Positions 10,927 to 22,628 of a stretch of DNA of 64,000 nt are shown piece by piece. This DNA comes from Uranotaenia lowii (Eukaryota > Arthropoda > Insecta > Diptera > Culicidae), in NCBI RefSeq assembly GCF_029784155.1, contig NC_073693.1, forward strand, positions 147,996,843 through 148,060,842. Reading direction: 5' to 3'. The stretch's first letter is position 1. Every line of letters starts with the position of its first letter. The notes under the pieces are model-generated. The model made no database searches. It was not told the DNA's origin and worked only from the letters and a program-made list of their open reading frames with translations. A program made the translations under genes and the position numbers.

Positions 10927-11111
10927 TGTCGAGTCGAGCGTTATTCTTACTGGACCGTCCAGCGAGGCTTACCAAAACCAACTGCCTTAGTTTTGTTCAT
11001 TTCTCCCTTTCGTTTATTCCGTGAAGATGTATTGGTGCAGTTTCTCTTCAATTCTCTCTGGGGTGATTTCCTATTAGACCGTTTCAACAATTAATAATCA
11101 ACCACTCTACA
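10927..11111 (-). repeat. LTR (5' LTR in element orientation)
   Basis: On the minus strand it starts TGTAGAGTGG and ends CTCGACTCGACA, followed by the primer site. It is the intact partner of 7167-7350. AGGGG of the target duplication follows at 11112. Confidence 0.9.
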
Positions 11112-11886
11112 AGGGGAGACTTGATCCCCTATTGGAGGAGACTTGATCTTTTATTCAGGAAGCCCTAATCCTTGTATAAAAATCAAACAAAACCCCAAGA
11201 TAGAATATTAATTTACTATTTTGGTCATGTTTGTTCTCATTTCACAATTTATAGCAGACATAAGAAGAAAATTCTATAACTTTGTCTCAACGCTAATAAC
11301 ATTGCATACTTAAAGGCGCAATTTTTTATAATTAAGAGAAAATTAATTATTTTTGGTCTTTTCTTCAGACAATTGTTTGAAAAATATTAGTTTTTGGATA
11401 AATACTAGTAATTTCGTGATCAGCAATCATAACGATAAATTCAGAAGAAGAATATGCCGTTTGGAAGGGGGATCAATTGTACCCAACTCTAGGGGATCAA
11501 TTATACCCATAATTAACATTTTAGAAAACTTTTTCTGAAAAAAGTTGAGAGTTTTCCATTGCTATGAAAATATGGCATTATGAAATTCATTCTACGCTCG
11601 AACGATTGATATATTGGAACAAATATTTTTTTCATAATTTTCCCATGTAAGGAACATTTTAAAGTGATGAAAAAAGATCTTCAAGTTACATTTTGTGAAA
11701 TTTTTCAAACAAAGTTCAATTACTCGAATAATTATTTTGTTAAAATTTTTTAAACTACAAGCATTGTTATTTTGCTCATTTTGGCACATTTTTCTAGAAC
11801 ATTTGATCTTTGTAAGACATTCCTGTTTCGAGATATAGCTAAGGAATCAAGTATCCCCAGGGATCAAGTATCCTCATTCTCCCCTA

Positions 11887-13537
11887 CTTATTCGCAAAAA
11901 AGCGATTGAGCAAATATTTGAAATGCCTATTTGTTAAAATCGTAATTAAAAACATCATTATTTTTAATGAATGACCCTAAAAGATCTGAATGTTTCTCCC
12001 TAAACATTCCTATCGTTCTCTTATGAAATTTGTTGTTTTCAAATTGTTGCGATGCCCCGCACTGCTTGATCAGCTAAGTTCGTTAGCTAATGAGCCATGA
12101 AAAAAGGGAAAAACAAACACATAATCGGGCTGCGAATCACATTTGTGTTTCCAGTCAGCTTCGAAAGGATAAGAATAAAAATCAAACACACGGCAATAAA
12201 TTCAATTCATTGCTTCATGTGTCGTTTGACACGCATGAAAATTACCGGTTGGTGGGTTTCAGTTTTTTTTTTGCATCAGAACGAGAACTTTGAAAAATAT
12301 TATATATTATTTGCGTAGATCAGGTGATTGATGTTTTATAAGTCATTTTTTCAGTGGTTAAACCTTACAACTTGTTCTCAATATCTCAATAATCGAATCT
12401 GTCACCCATGTGCATGGATTTAAAGAATTTATCGTCGTATAAATCAAAATCGTTTATGAGCACTCATTCTTTATTTGAAATATGTAACCACTGCACTGGG
12501 GCGCTTAGTTGGTAAAACACGAGCCTTCAAATTTATTATTAAAAAATTGCAAACAAGGGTAGAGTCACTCAAGCTTTTGACATGATAAAGCTTAATCTAC
12601 AGATAATCAGGAAAGATAATTTGACAATTCAGAAATACTTTTAAAAGTTCATGACTTCGTTAGTTTTGTCATAACTTGATGGACAATCAGTTCCATTACC
12701 CTAGAAAACAATTCTATCCAGCTCGATGCACATAGCACGCATTTCACCTGAGGCATCAAAAAAGGGCTCCCCATGCAGTCAGTCAGCAAAAAAAAACCTA
12801 CTGAAACCCTACCCTGGTAAAGTCACCCAGCAATCTTCATTCCGCGAATTTTTATTACCATCCAGATTCCATGTTCAGGTAATCCTTTGTTTGCTCTCCT
12901 CAGGTGGGAAATATGCTGCCGTAAAATGTTGTTGAAGCTTGGCCAGCATGCAACAAAAAGAAAAAACTAACTCCAGAGCAACAACCCACATCGAGATATG
13001 TAGGATCCATGTTTTGTACGTTGTTGATCTACCAAAGCAGCAACAACAACGGCGCGGAAAAAACTAGGTTGATGATAGTGGATTTGTGCACCGCACTGAG
13101 TTGTTCCAGGGAGAGCATGAAAAGCGCGAACGCAGCACTCAACTCACTACTTCGCAAGCGCTTCTCCCTTCGACGAGGTTTTTCCAGGCGTTGTATTTTT
13201 TCTTCGCTGTTGCCTTTCCTTGTTTCAAATACACTCTTCACACAGAAGCATTTCTCATTTGCATAATATTCAAATGAGAACGCCATCAAGGATAAATAAA
13301 TGAGAGATAATATTTATTGTATGCATTATCTTCGTTGCATATGCTCGCCTGATTTCTCCCACGTAAGAAACGCTCGACTCCTCTTGTGCCGTGTGCCGGC
13401 ATGTGAAGGTGGGCTGGATATCTCGGGTTCACTAGATTGATTCATATTTTTAAGTGTTTTCATTGGGAAAAAACTTTCAGTTGTTGTTATTTTGTGGATC
13501 CTTCTTTACACTGTGATCTATTTGCATAGTTAAAAGT
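11887..13537. other. No recognisable gene; mostly unique DNA
   Basis: I see no protein resemblance. A piece near 12495-12530 looks like the front half of a tRNA (A-box-like AGTTGGTAAAACACG) but lacks a B box. The 12720-13400 stretch is less AT-rich and may be unique DNA. Confidence 0.4.
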
Positions 13538-13876
13538 CAAGAAGGAGTACAGAATCTAGAGTCTAGAGTTCAGAGTACAGAGTCCAGAGACCTGAGTCCA
13601 GAGTCTACAATTCAAACAACCAACCTATGAGCTTCGAGTTTAGAGTCCATGGTCCAAAGACTAGAGTCCATAATTGGCCTAAACAGAGTCTTGAGTTTAG
13701 AGTCTAAAGTCTAGAACCCAGACTATACAATACACAAATCAGAGTTCCCAGAGTCCAGAGGCCAGAGTCCAAAGGCCAGAGTCCAAAGGCCAGAGTTCAG
13801 AGGCTACAGTATGGAGGACAAACGACAGTGTATAAAGATCGAAGTCTAAAGTCCAGAATTCAGAGTCTTGTGAGCA
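13538..13876. repeat. Degenerate tandem array, 'CAGAGTCCAG'-type, first block
   Basis: The motif GAGTCCAGAGT and its variants (GAGTCTAGAGTTC, AGTTCAGAGTCC, GGCCAGAGTCC) repeat without strict period over about 340 bp. It continues after the 13877-14680 interruption and again after 18889. It has the look of an old simple-sequence or minisatellite expansion. Confidence 0.85.
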
Positions 13877-14680
13877 TTTCGAGTCGGTGTAGGATGATGT
13901 CTTCGTCGGGAATTATCCGAGTAGTTACGTTAAATCCTGCGGGTATGCTGTGACATACGCGTATCTAGGATAACCTACTCTCAATCGGCTCACGACGGGC
14001 ATACAAGTGATAAACCTCTAATCTTGGGGATAAGAGGTCGGCCTTCGAGTCGTTGGGCTTCGTTTCAGGCCATCAGGAGGAAAGCCTCGTGTGGTCAACC
14101 TCGAGACTTTACTAAGAGGTCGGAATTCGAGTTGCAAGAGGAGAGATCAGGCCTTAAATCAACAAGAAGAGAGGTTTAAGTGTTTACGAAGAGAGGTAAG
14201 ATCTCGAGTCGAGGAAAGATCGGACCTTGAGTCGTGCAGAGTCAACCTCGAGTCGATGCGTGGAGGGGTCGGATCTCGAGTTGTAAGGTTCGTAAGGGTA
14301 ATTGCGAGTAATTGTCGCAATGTCGTGTTTTTCAAGTCGTTGCAGGAGAGTTCAGACTTCGAGTTGTCATGATGAGAGGTATAGCTGAAAGTGGTCTCGT
14401 CTATGAGTTTTATGAGTATTGCCTTGGAGCGCACTAGCACGAATTGACCCCCCACTTTTTAAGGATATGATGTTAACAGTTCGAGGGGGGAACTAGGTCT
14501 GTGGCCCCAGGTGGAATTTAGAAATAAGGAGATATACACAGAGTATGTCATGAGTCTTCGCATTATACCCATGGACTCAGAGTTGCAAACTGAAAGAACG
14601 GGGTGGCTCGCCGTGCCTTGGAAAAGAATCCGTAAACCGGGATTTACCACCTGTGGTTACGAACTTAAAAAAAAAGAGCT
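13877..14680. repeat. Different sequence within the array, ending in an A tract
   Basis: This block is higher in GC and rich in GGTCGG, CTCGAGTCG and GAGAGGT elements. It ends at a run of nine A (14667-14675) after ACCACCTGTGGTTACGAACT. The A tract and the sharp change back to the 'GAGTCCAG' array suggest a retroposed 3' end, for example part of a non-LTR element; I recognise no protein in it. An alternative is a divergent part of the array. Confidence 0.4.
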
Positions 14681-15528
14681 CGAAGTCCAGATTATAAAGT
14701 AAACAGTCCCCAATCAAGGGTCCAGAACCGAGGATCCAGAGTTAACAGTGCAGAGTCCAGAGCTCGATATAAAGAAACCTGAATACAGACTCCGCAGTCA
14801 AGGTTCCAGATCACGGAACCAAGATAACAGAAGCCGGAATTTAGAGACAAAAGTCCGAAGTCTAGAGTCAAAAGTCAAAAGGTTCTTGTTCCAGAGCTCA
14901 TATTCCGATTTCGAGAGTTTAGAGTCCACAGTCACTGATTAAAAGTCCAGTTTCTTGAGTTCAGTATCAACAGTCCAAAGATCAGAGTCCAGAGTCCAGA
15001 ATTAACGTTCCAGAGTCCAGAATCACTATTCTATTTTGTCTTTTCGAGTTATTTATTATAGAGGATTTCAACCAACTGGTTCATCCGCATTCTAGTGTAG
15101 AATGAAGAGTTCAGAGTCTAGAATCTAGTACAAGGCGTCCTATGACCAGAGTAGTTAATCCATAGCCTAGATTTCAGAGTCAAGTGTTCAGAATAAACAT
15201 TCCACAATTCGAAGTTCTAGATTTAAAATTTCAGAATCTAGAGTCAAGAGTCCAGATTCCAGTGTTTTCCTAGTCGAGATGCCAGAACCAAGGGCCCAAA
15301 GCAGAGTATAGGATTCAGAATCTAGAGTTCAAAGTCCAAAGTCCACAATTTATAGTTCAGAATCTTGAGTCCAGAGTCCAGAATCAAGATTCCAAGGTAC
15401 AGAGTCCAGAGTCCAACATCCAGAGTCTAGGATAAAAGGTCAAGAGTGCAGAATCTTGAGTACAGAGGCCAGACTCCATGGTCAAGTGTTAGGAGCCTAG
15501 AATCCAGAGTCCAGAGTATTATATACTA
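14681..15528. repeat. Degenerate 'CAGAGTCCAG' array, second block
   Basis: The same motif as 13538-13876 recurs many times, for example AGAGTCCAGAGTCCAGAATC near 15370. The array breaks off at 15528, exactly where family A copy 2 begins, and resumes at 18889. Confidence 0.85.
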
Positions 15529-15545
15529 AGGAGAGAATTTCATTA

Positions 15546-17999
15546 GGGTAAATGATCTTGAGCGGAACTAGTCAAAATCTGATCTTGAGCGGAACCATTT
15601 AATTTTCCTAAGATCTAGGCAATGATTGTTTATGAATCTTATCCAATTGTTGAAAAAATCACTTTTTCAAGATCTTTTCATACAAGCATTGACATTTTTG
15701 CTTAAATTTATTAACTGAAATAATGATATTAGAAGATTTAAAAACATACTCATTTCTGCTGCAATGTCCATCAATCTACGCTGACTTTGAACGTCAATTT
15801 ATGTCATCCTTGACCGTTGAAAACTGATGCTCAATGAATAAAATGGTAGAAAAACTCATAAAAAAGCATTATTCGGGTTTTCGTTACAAGTTTTCCATCA
15901 AAATATCAAATAAAGGCGTAGTTTTTAAAAGTAAAATATGATTTTGAGTGGAACCATCTTTGATCTTGAGCGGAACTACTAGCTTCTGAAATATACCGCT
16001 AGGTGCGCTGCCTTATGCCTTATGTCTCACACGCGGTTTTTTACCCCTGAATGTATGCAGCACCTTTGTATTGTTCTTATAACATCAGCTTTAGGGGCAG
16101 AAAAGATGTAAAATTAAGCTCGAATAGAACAATAACTAATTAATTGGTTTAACAGCGTACCAAAATAGGCACACAAAAAGTTTAATTTCATGGGGTACAA
16201 GAAATGTCTTTCTTTCAGAGTGACGACGGGAAGAAGGAGGAAAGCATTCATACATATTTTTTGGCATAATTCGAGAACTAATGAAGCCAATAAAGTTGAG
16301 TCATTATTTCAGAATAACAACAATCTCCATTGCCATTACAATTTGTACTTTAAGAAATAGCTTTCTTTTAAAGAGGTTGTTTTAGATGTTCACATTCGGA
16401 AAACGATATACTATCTTATAAACAAAAATTCAAATTGTTTTACACACATTCCTTCAGTTTTACAAAGTGTAGCAAAGCACACCGGGTTAGCTATTTTATA
16501 ATACTCCACGATTCAATTGGTGGCATGGTATTGAAAACCTATCCGATTCCCTTGTGTTTGACTTTACACTTGAGCTTGAACTAGAAATCGGTTTGAGAAA
16601 TACTTGTTTTATCAGTTGAGCTAAATAATTAATGTTTCCATAAATTTTTAATATAAATAAATATTAACGTAATTCATAAGAAACTGAAATTTATTATAAA
16701 CTTTATTCTATGAATGAGTTGCTTAGAGCAAAGTTGCCGAAATCACAGAAAAGTCTATTATTCCACAGAATTTTGAGGGAACTTTTCAACACCACTCTTA
16801 TGATTTGTGTTGGCACATCTTTGTACCGGAGATTGCGGGTTTAAGTCCTGCCGGTGAGCCTTTGTATCTTATTCGAAAATTTGATGATATTTACGGCTTG
16901 TGTTCTTTCATTCTTTGATACCTCATGTTTCTCTAATACTTTCCATCACCTTCAAAAATTAGGAAACTTTTATCACAGCATCTGTGTCACAGAACACGAG
17001 ATTTTGAAATATTGAAATATTGAAATAGTTCACAGAATTTTAGAGTTCCGAATGGATTTCCATATTTTTTTTGGAAAATATAAAATTTAGGTTTCTTACT
17101 TTGAATTAGAAAAGTATTAAAAGATTTTGAACGTTAACTGATTTTTCCCAACTAAAATATAAAAGAAAAATTATGAAAAGATTTTCAACGTAAACTGATT
17201 TTTCCCAACTAAAATTTAAAATTGACCCAATTTATCATGAGTTTCCAATAAAATTAAAGGAAGAAATAATAAAAATCAGATTTTTATCTTAAAAACATTG
17301 ATTTAGAGCAATGTACATTTTGTTTTGCAAAATCTGTAATTAAAGGCATCTTCTTTTGTATTACTCACTTTGTCGTTACCTTCAAAAACTTTTCGGGGCA
17401 ATATGACCCTAAACACGCACATTCCAAAAATCAATCAAATATACTAACGAATTTAATTTATGAGATAAAAAAACTAAAATTTGAGTTTAGAGAATCGATT
17501 CTTTCAAAATATGATACAGTGAATCAAAGTGAAAATTTGACTTTTTTAAAGCAAGAAATAAATATGAACAGATATTTTGAGAACAACTTTGGAAACGCTA
17601 AGTTTCTTTTTTTTACGTAAAAACATAAATTTTTGAACTTTAAAATCTTCAAAGATGAAATTTAATTGAAGTTTTCACAGTTACACATGTATTAGGGATA
17701 AGAGCTATTAAAGATGTTGACAGAAGAAAATGGTTCCGCTCAAGATCATATTTTAGTTCCGCTCAAGATCAGCGTGGTTCCGCTCAAGATCAGAATTCTT
17801 ACTTCAGTAAAACAGCTTTAGAGTTATTAGTATTTACTCTAAAATATTCTTAAAATCATCATTAGAAAGTAGAAACCAAGATCTATCCGCTGAACTGAAA
17901 AAAAATTAGTTCGGGTATAACCCAAACCCATAACGCTTGATCAAATATTCCGAGTTGCGTCGAATTGAGCCAATTAGTTCCGCTCAAGATCATTTACCC
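15546..17999. mobile_element. TIR element with GATCTTGAGCGGAAC words (2454 bp)
   Basis: Both ends, including the TA target duplication (15544-15545, 18000-18001), carry a perfect inverted repeat of 27 bp starting TAGGGTAAATGATCTTGAGC and ending GGAACTA. The word TGATCTTGAGCGGAAC repeats near 15553, 15579, a decayed copy at 15940 and 15964 on the left, and inverted near 17729, 17754, 17773 and 17975 on the right. The interior is AT-rich and has no transposase frame, so the copy is non-autonomous despite its size. The TA duplication suggests a Tc1/mariner-like or similar enzyme, but this is inference. Confidence 0.85.
16790..16870 (+). repeat. Possible tRNA-like relic
   Basis: The segment has a B-box-like GCGGGTTTAAGTCCTGCCGG with a pairing T-arm, but no clear A box upstream. 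It lies inside the GATCTTGAGCGGAAC element. It may be a worn tRNA-derived fragment or chance. Confidence 0.25.
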
Positions 18000-18888
18000 T
18001 ATATCTTTTTGAAAAAAAATCGCAGATCGCCGTCTTTTGCGTTTTCTGACAGCGTGTACTACAAATTTACATGAACTCATAACTGAAATAGAAGCGTTTT
18101 ATGAGACTAAACAAACTATGATATTTTGAAGGTTAAATGAAACATAATCCTTTATTAAAGGAGACTTGTTCCTTTGATCAGAATACCCTGAGCTTTGGAA
18201 AAAATCATGCAAAATCTAATGATAAAAGTTTCATTGACTTTTTTTGATCAGATTAGTATTCATTTCACAGTTTATGAGTATCAGACAATTAGAATTCTAA
18301 TAGTGTGTCTACTACCCAAAATTTATTGCATGCCTAAAGCCGCAATTTTCTAATTTTCAGCCCTTTTTGGGATCTTTTTCTCAGGAAATAATTGGGTATA
18401 TACTAGTCATGGTATAAATATGGATGATTTCGCGCTTAGCAATGATCAACATCCATTAAAAAGAAAATATATCTTTTTAGACTAGAGAGATCTAGTGAAC
18501 CCAAAACATATATTTTGAAAAAAAAATTTTTTTTTGAAAAAAATGTGAGTTTACTATTGCTTTGAAATATGGTATTAAGAAGTTCATATTATGCTCTATC
18601 GTTTGGCATATTATAATAAATATTTAATTTTTATTTTTTTTCCGTGTTGGAAACATTTTAAATTGAAAAAAGATCTTCAATTCACATTTTGTTAGATTTT
18701 TCAAATAAAGGGCAATAACTTACAAAATTTAATTTTTAAATTAGATAAGATTTAAATAGAGAACAGGTTTGTTGATTTGATCTATTTGACCATTTTTTTT
18801 TAAATTTATCAATGTAAGACATTAAAGTTTCGAGATATAGCTTAGGAATCAAGTATCTACAGGGATCAAGTATCCTCAATCTCCCCTA

Positions 18889-18972
18889 TAGTTAAGAGTC
18901 CAAGACTGGAGCTCATAGTTACTTCAGAAACCAGAATCCGTAGTCCATAGTATACAATTCAGAGTCCATAGA
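18889..18972. repeat. Degenerate 'CAGAGTCCAG' array, last block
   Basis: GTTAAGAGTCCAAGACTGG and ATTCAGAGTCCATAG continue the array that stopped at 15528. This shows that family A copy 2 landed inside it. Confidence 0.75.
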
Positions 18973-19363
18973 AGTTACTTTGAACACCGGGGTAATTTTG
19001 ATCAACCTGAAAATTTACCTCATAATCGTCAATAACTTGTTCTAAATTCCAAAATATCTGGATACTTTTTTCATTGTTTAAAAGCCTTTTGAATTGAGTT
19101 TCAAATAGGGAAAATTAGAATTGTTTTTGAAATTTTAACCACCAGTAAAAATGCAATTTCTAAATATTCAAATATCTATTTTTTAAGGTTTGCAAATAAA
19201 CACACCTCCGGAGGACATCAAAGCATTTAAAAGCATCCGGGTTGTTTTATGTGCATATTCAACTTTTTTAATTGTATGTATGTAAAATTGTTGTGTTATT
19301 TTTTATAAAAAATTTGTGAAAAAAAAATTTTATTTAAAAATACGATGAGAATCTAAAAACAAT

Positions 19364-20077
19364 CCTGCACACAAAGATTTCCATTCGATTTCCAGCGAAA
19401 AAATGTGGGAAACGTTTAGTAATGCAAAATTTAAAATTGCAAAACTTTCCAGCAATTGTTCTAGTTTGCTAAAAAATAAGCATTCACGTTGTCAAATTGG
19501 AGTCTGTTTGTTTCCGCATGCTGAAATAAGGTAAGAATTTTAGATTAATACAATTACTTTTATTTTTCTCTATATTTTAGCAACCAGACATCAAGTCAGT
19601 CATCAAGTCAGACATCAAGTCATATGAGTTTTTATTGGATAGGTAAATATTCCATGAAAGATACTAATCAAAACTTTTTGCAGGTGGCGGATGATCAACA
19701 CTTTGGTACAAAGCTGCCATCTCAGCTGGTATTGGAAAATTAATAAATATTTGTTTTTGAAAATAAATACATCCCTAATTGAAAATTGCGAGAGAATCAT
19801 TGTTAGTTATTGCTTATCATATGCACAGCCAGTATTCAATATTTAATTTTGAATTGTTATATACATTTGATACTAAATACAGCCGGTTGTTTCTAAATAA
19901 ATAGCTGCTTTCAAGCAATTGGAATTGCTGGATAAACATTTAATATTAATATTAGCTGGAAACCAGCAGTGATGTTTGCTAGAAATTAGCATGAATGTTT
20001 GCCATTTTTTCAGTAATTTAAATTGCTGGAAAATCAGTGGGACAAAAAACCAGTTAAAAAAATGCTGAGTGTATAGG
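19364..20077. mobile_element. Candidate TIR element with TTCCAGCAATT words
   Basis: The left end CCTGCACACAAAGATTTCC resembles the inverted right end CCTATACACTCAGCATTTTT. Variants of CCAGCAATT or GAATTGCTGG recur near 19448, 19916, 19953 and 20024, partly as small palindromes. The interior has CATCAAGTCAG repeats near 19588 and no gene. Confidence 0.4.
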
Positions 20078-20091
20078 ACGAATGGCTTGGA

Positions 20092-22310
20092 TAAGGATAC
20101 CAAATTTTTTTCTGACATATCTGGTCTGAGAAAATCCGGGCAATTTTATTCAAAAACCTGGCAATATCCGGGTAAAATTGATCAAAACCACGAAATTTTT
20201 CATCAGAAATCTAAAAGAAAACGGTGAAATATTTTTGTTTTCGTCAAAACACTTAAGCCGTTTTCTTATCGTATTTTATGTTTCCAAAAAAAATTTAAAT
20301 AATAGTAACTTAGATAAAACTTGCTCAAAAAAATCGTAAATGGACGCCAAAATAAAAAAATGTATTTGCTAAAGTTCAGCTATCTGTCAGATCCTGCATA
20401 TAAAGTGCATAAGGAGGAAGTGAAGTAGGCGAAAACGTGTTTTTCCATCTGGCAGATAAAAATTTGGAAATTTTTTAAATTTCAGTCCAAAAAATCAATT
20501 ATTTACAGGAAAATTGTATCCAATTGCCTCACATCAAGTTTCACTAGGATTCGCGGCTCCGTAAGATCTGAAAGGATGTCAAGCGGGATGATGATGGAGC
20601 TATCTTTAAGAACAGCTGCTGGCCGTTCGGCAGGATGTACATGGACAATCAGATTCCAAGGAGGTCTGAGTTTCAAATTTCAAGGATGCAATGCAGATTT
20701 TCTCTTCAGAATGGGTATACGGGAAAATTGTGCCTTTGATAGATATGAACTTAAAATAAGATGGGACTGTTTTGGAATCCGAGTTTCAAGGTACGATTTT
20801 TTTCAAAAAACACATTAATATCACTTTTTGTCAAAAAAAATTTACATTATTACCTAGTTGATATAACAACTTTTTGACTTTATAATTTTCTACCCTTCTG
20901 ATTTTCTGAATCTCTTGCTTTTTAAAAGTTTATTTTTTGAGTTATTAATTTGCTGAATTGCAGATATTCTTTAACTTTTTTTGCTGAAAATTTGGGCCCT
21001 TTCTATAAATAGTTGAAGTTGTCCCAAAAATTGTAGATCTTTAAAGTATAATTGGTCATTGAAACGTGGAATGAAGTCCACCAAAAAGGATTTACAGAGT
21101 TAGAATAATATTAGTTCGAATAAAATTTGGTAAAAATACTCTACGTGTGTGTGATCACATTTGTAATCTTACCATTCTTTTTAAAATATTTACTTTTTGC
21201 ATAATCCAATGTATTGAAAAGTATGAGAGTTTCAAAAATTTCGCGATGAGATTTCTGAAACTCTCATACTTTTCAATTAGTGAGTTTAGTAAAATGCAAA
21301 ATTTGAAAATCATATTTTGAAAAACAGTTCATCTTAATCAATTGTTTTAGCAAATACTAAGCTTTATACGTTCTCGAAAACGTACCCAAAAAATAATAAA
21401 AACGACAAGAAAAGAGAAAAATAGATAAAATAATAAGTAACATTTGTGTGTCTTTCTCGAATCATGATGGGATGAAATTTCGTTTTTAATATATAGATAC
21501 ATAGATTAAGCTGGATCATTCAATTTTGCTAGAGCAGATAAATTCAGAGTGGCACGGGAGTCTAAAATAAAAATTTAAAATGGGTTTTAATTTTCAACGA
21601 AAAATTTGTAAATCACGACTAGCAAATCTAATATTAAATTTCATTTTCAGTAATTATTCATTAAAAACGAAAACTATAAGAGCTTTTTTCAAATTTAATG
21701 CAGTTTTTGCTTTTAGTTATGACAGTGAGAAAAATTCATCAGTTTTCTAAGGAAGCTTAGTAGCTTTAGGAGCGCATGTTTTAATAAAGTGGTTCATCAC
21801 TTACCAAGGGTGTCTCCTTGCCACATTACCCTTACCCCCTTAATACTCAGCGTGAGATTTGTGGAGGGATGGCGTACAGCCAGTCTCCGCAAAACAAATC
21901 ATCACATGTGCTGCACTTCCCTTCCTCTTAAATACTACACGGACTTGGGCGGCGTCGTTATTGGTTCATATTGAAGTCTGAAATTCTCAAAACTGTTCTG
22001 TGAGATTGTGTTGTTTGATCCCAGTAACCTATCATTTGGTTCGTTGTGCAATGTTGATTATTTCGAACCAATCACGGAGTGCAACCATTATGACATAGGC
22101 CAGGAGGGGAAACAGATGAACCGTTGATAAAAAGCTCAAGCTCAAGCTCCGATCCTGCAAATAAAGTGTATAATTATATAAGTCCGGGCAAAATGTGACC
22201 TTTTTTAACGAAATCCGGGCAACCAGGCTGGACTGGACCTTTCCTAAACTTTGTATCAAATATCCGGGCAAATTCGGGTAAAACCGGGCAATCTGGCAAG
22301 TTTAGACTTA
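20092..22310. mobile_element. Candidate TIR element with GCCCGG words, large copy
   Basis: The left part has ATATCTGGTCTGAGAAAATC, CCGGGCAATTTT and AATATCCGGGTAAAATTG. The right part (22180-22300) has AAATCCGGGCAACCAGGCTG, TATCCGGGCAAATTCGGG and CCGGGCAATCTGGCAAG. These match the short copies at 30058 and 36399. GATCCTGCAWATAAAGTG occurs near 20393 and again near 22152, suggesting a second insertion between those points. Both outer ends are tentative. No transposase frame is recognisable; an 80-codon frame at 20576-20818 matches nothing I know. Confidence 0.5.
21213..21278. repeat. Short hairpin
   Basis: ATTGAAAAGTATGAGAGTTT is followed, after about 15 bases, by its inverse AAACTCTCATACTTTTCAAT. 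The arms pair over about 24 bp without mismatch. It may be the remnant of a very small palindromic element. Confidence 0.75.
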
Positions 22311-22503
22311 GAACCCTATCCAATGGTGAATTTTGAAGTAAAAAAAAGGAATACAGGGAGAACAGGTAGCTAAAGAATATCCTGCAATGTTTATAATTTT
22401 AATCCCTAAGTGTATGCAACGCTTATGTCTTTCTTTCGATTATAAATCTTCTGGTCTTAACAAAAAATTTCTGTAATTCGTGTTTTGATGCCTTTTTTGC
22501 TAA

Positions 22504-22625
22504 GAGCAAGTTCACTAGTGTAGGGAAGAAGTGGTAGACATTTTGACACTTGTAGCATATTTTTAAAATTTTACCAAGCAAACATGTTTTCATAAAACTT
22601 TTTCCCATCACCAGTGAACTTGCTC
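22504..22625. mobile_element. PIF/Harbinger-type MITE, short copy
   Basis: The termini GAGCAAGTTCACT and AGTGAACTTGCTC are inverted repeats extending about 40 bp inward. The element is flanked by TAA on both sides (22501-22503, 22626-22628), the 3-bp TWA duplication known for PIF/Harbinger. A longer copy lies at 50271-50571. Confidence 0.8.
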
Positions 22626-22628
22626 TAA

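Larger units (their letters stand above)
7167..11111 (-). mobile_element. Non-autonomous LTR retrotransposon (LARD/TRIM-like), nested in family A copy 1
   Basis: Two 184-bp direct repeats (7167-7350, 10927-11110) are identical by my alignment. AGGGG occurs just outside both ends (7162-7166, 11112-11116), a 5-bp target duplication; including base 11111 the LTR is 185 bp with TG...CA ends on the minus strand. The minus orientation is set by a primer site at 10903-10924 that matches the 3' end of tRNA-Ser. The 3.5-kb interior has no protease, RT or integrase, only a 38-codon leader frame, a tandem array and non-coding DNA. It would depend on enzymes of a related autonomous element. Identical LTRs indicate a recent insertion. 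Confidence 0.85.
6960..11884. mobile_element. TIR element family A, copy 1 (split by an LTR element)
   Basis: The left end GGGGAGAGTGGGGATACTTG (then ATCCCC) and the right end, inverted as GGGGAGAATGAGGATACTTG (then ATCCCT), form TIRs of about 25 bp with few mismatches. Both sides are flanked by TA (6958-6959 and 11885-11886), as expected for TA-targeting elements. The word TTGATCCCC or its inverse recurs near each end (6978, 11120, 11840-11865). Without the inserted LTR element the copy is about 980 bp and has no transposase gene. Two more copies lie at 15529-18886 and 58655-61118. Confidence 0.75.
15529..18886. mobile_element. TIR element family A, copy 2 (split by another TIR element)
   Basis: TA at 15527-15528 precedes AGGAGAG, and the right end AAGTATCCTCAATCTCCCC is followed by TA at 18887-18888. 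The segment 18000-18886 matches family A copy 1 along its length (ATATCTTTTTGAAAAAAA, the CGTCTTTT...TTTTCTGACAGC block, AGATATAGCT...GAATCAAGTAT). The left subterminal part is shortened by a deletion. A 2454-bp element sits inside at 15546-17999. The whole nest lies within the GAGTCCAG array. Confidence 0.7.

Noticed and set aside
12495..12530. Front half of a tRNA-like sequence
   Set aside because: It has an A-box-like segment but no B box or acceptor pairing downstream.
18985..19235. Possible further TIR family with GGGGTAATTTTGATCAAC
   Set aside because: One copy of the phrase and no inverted partner was found, so no element could be defined.
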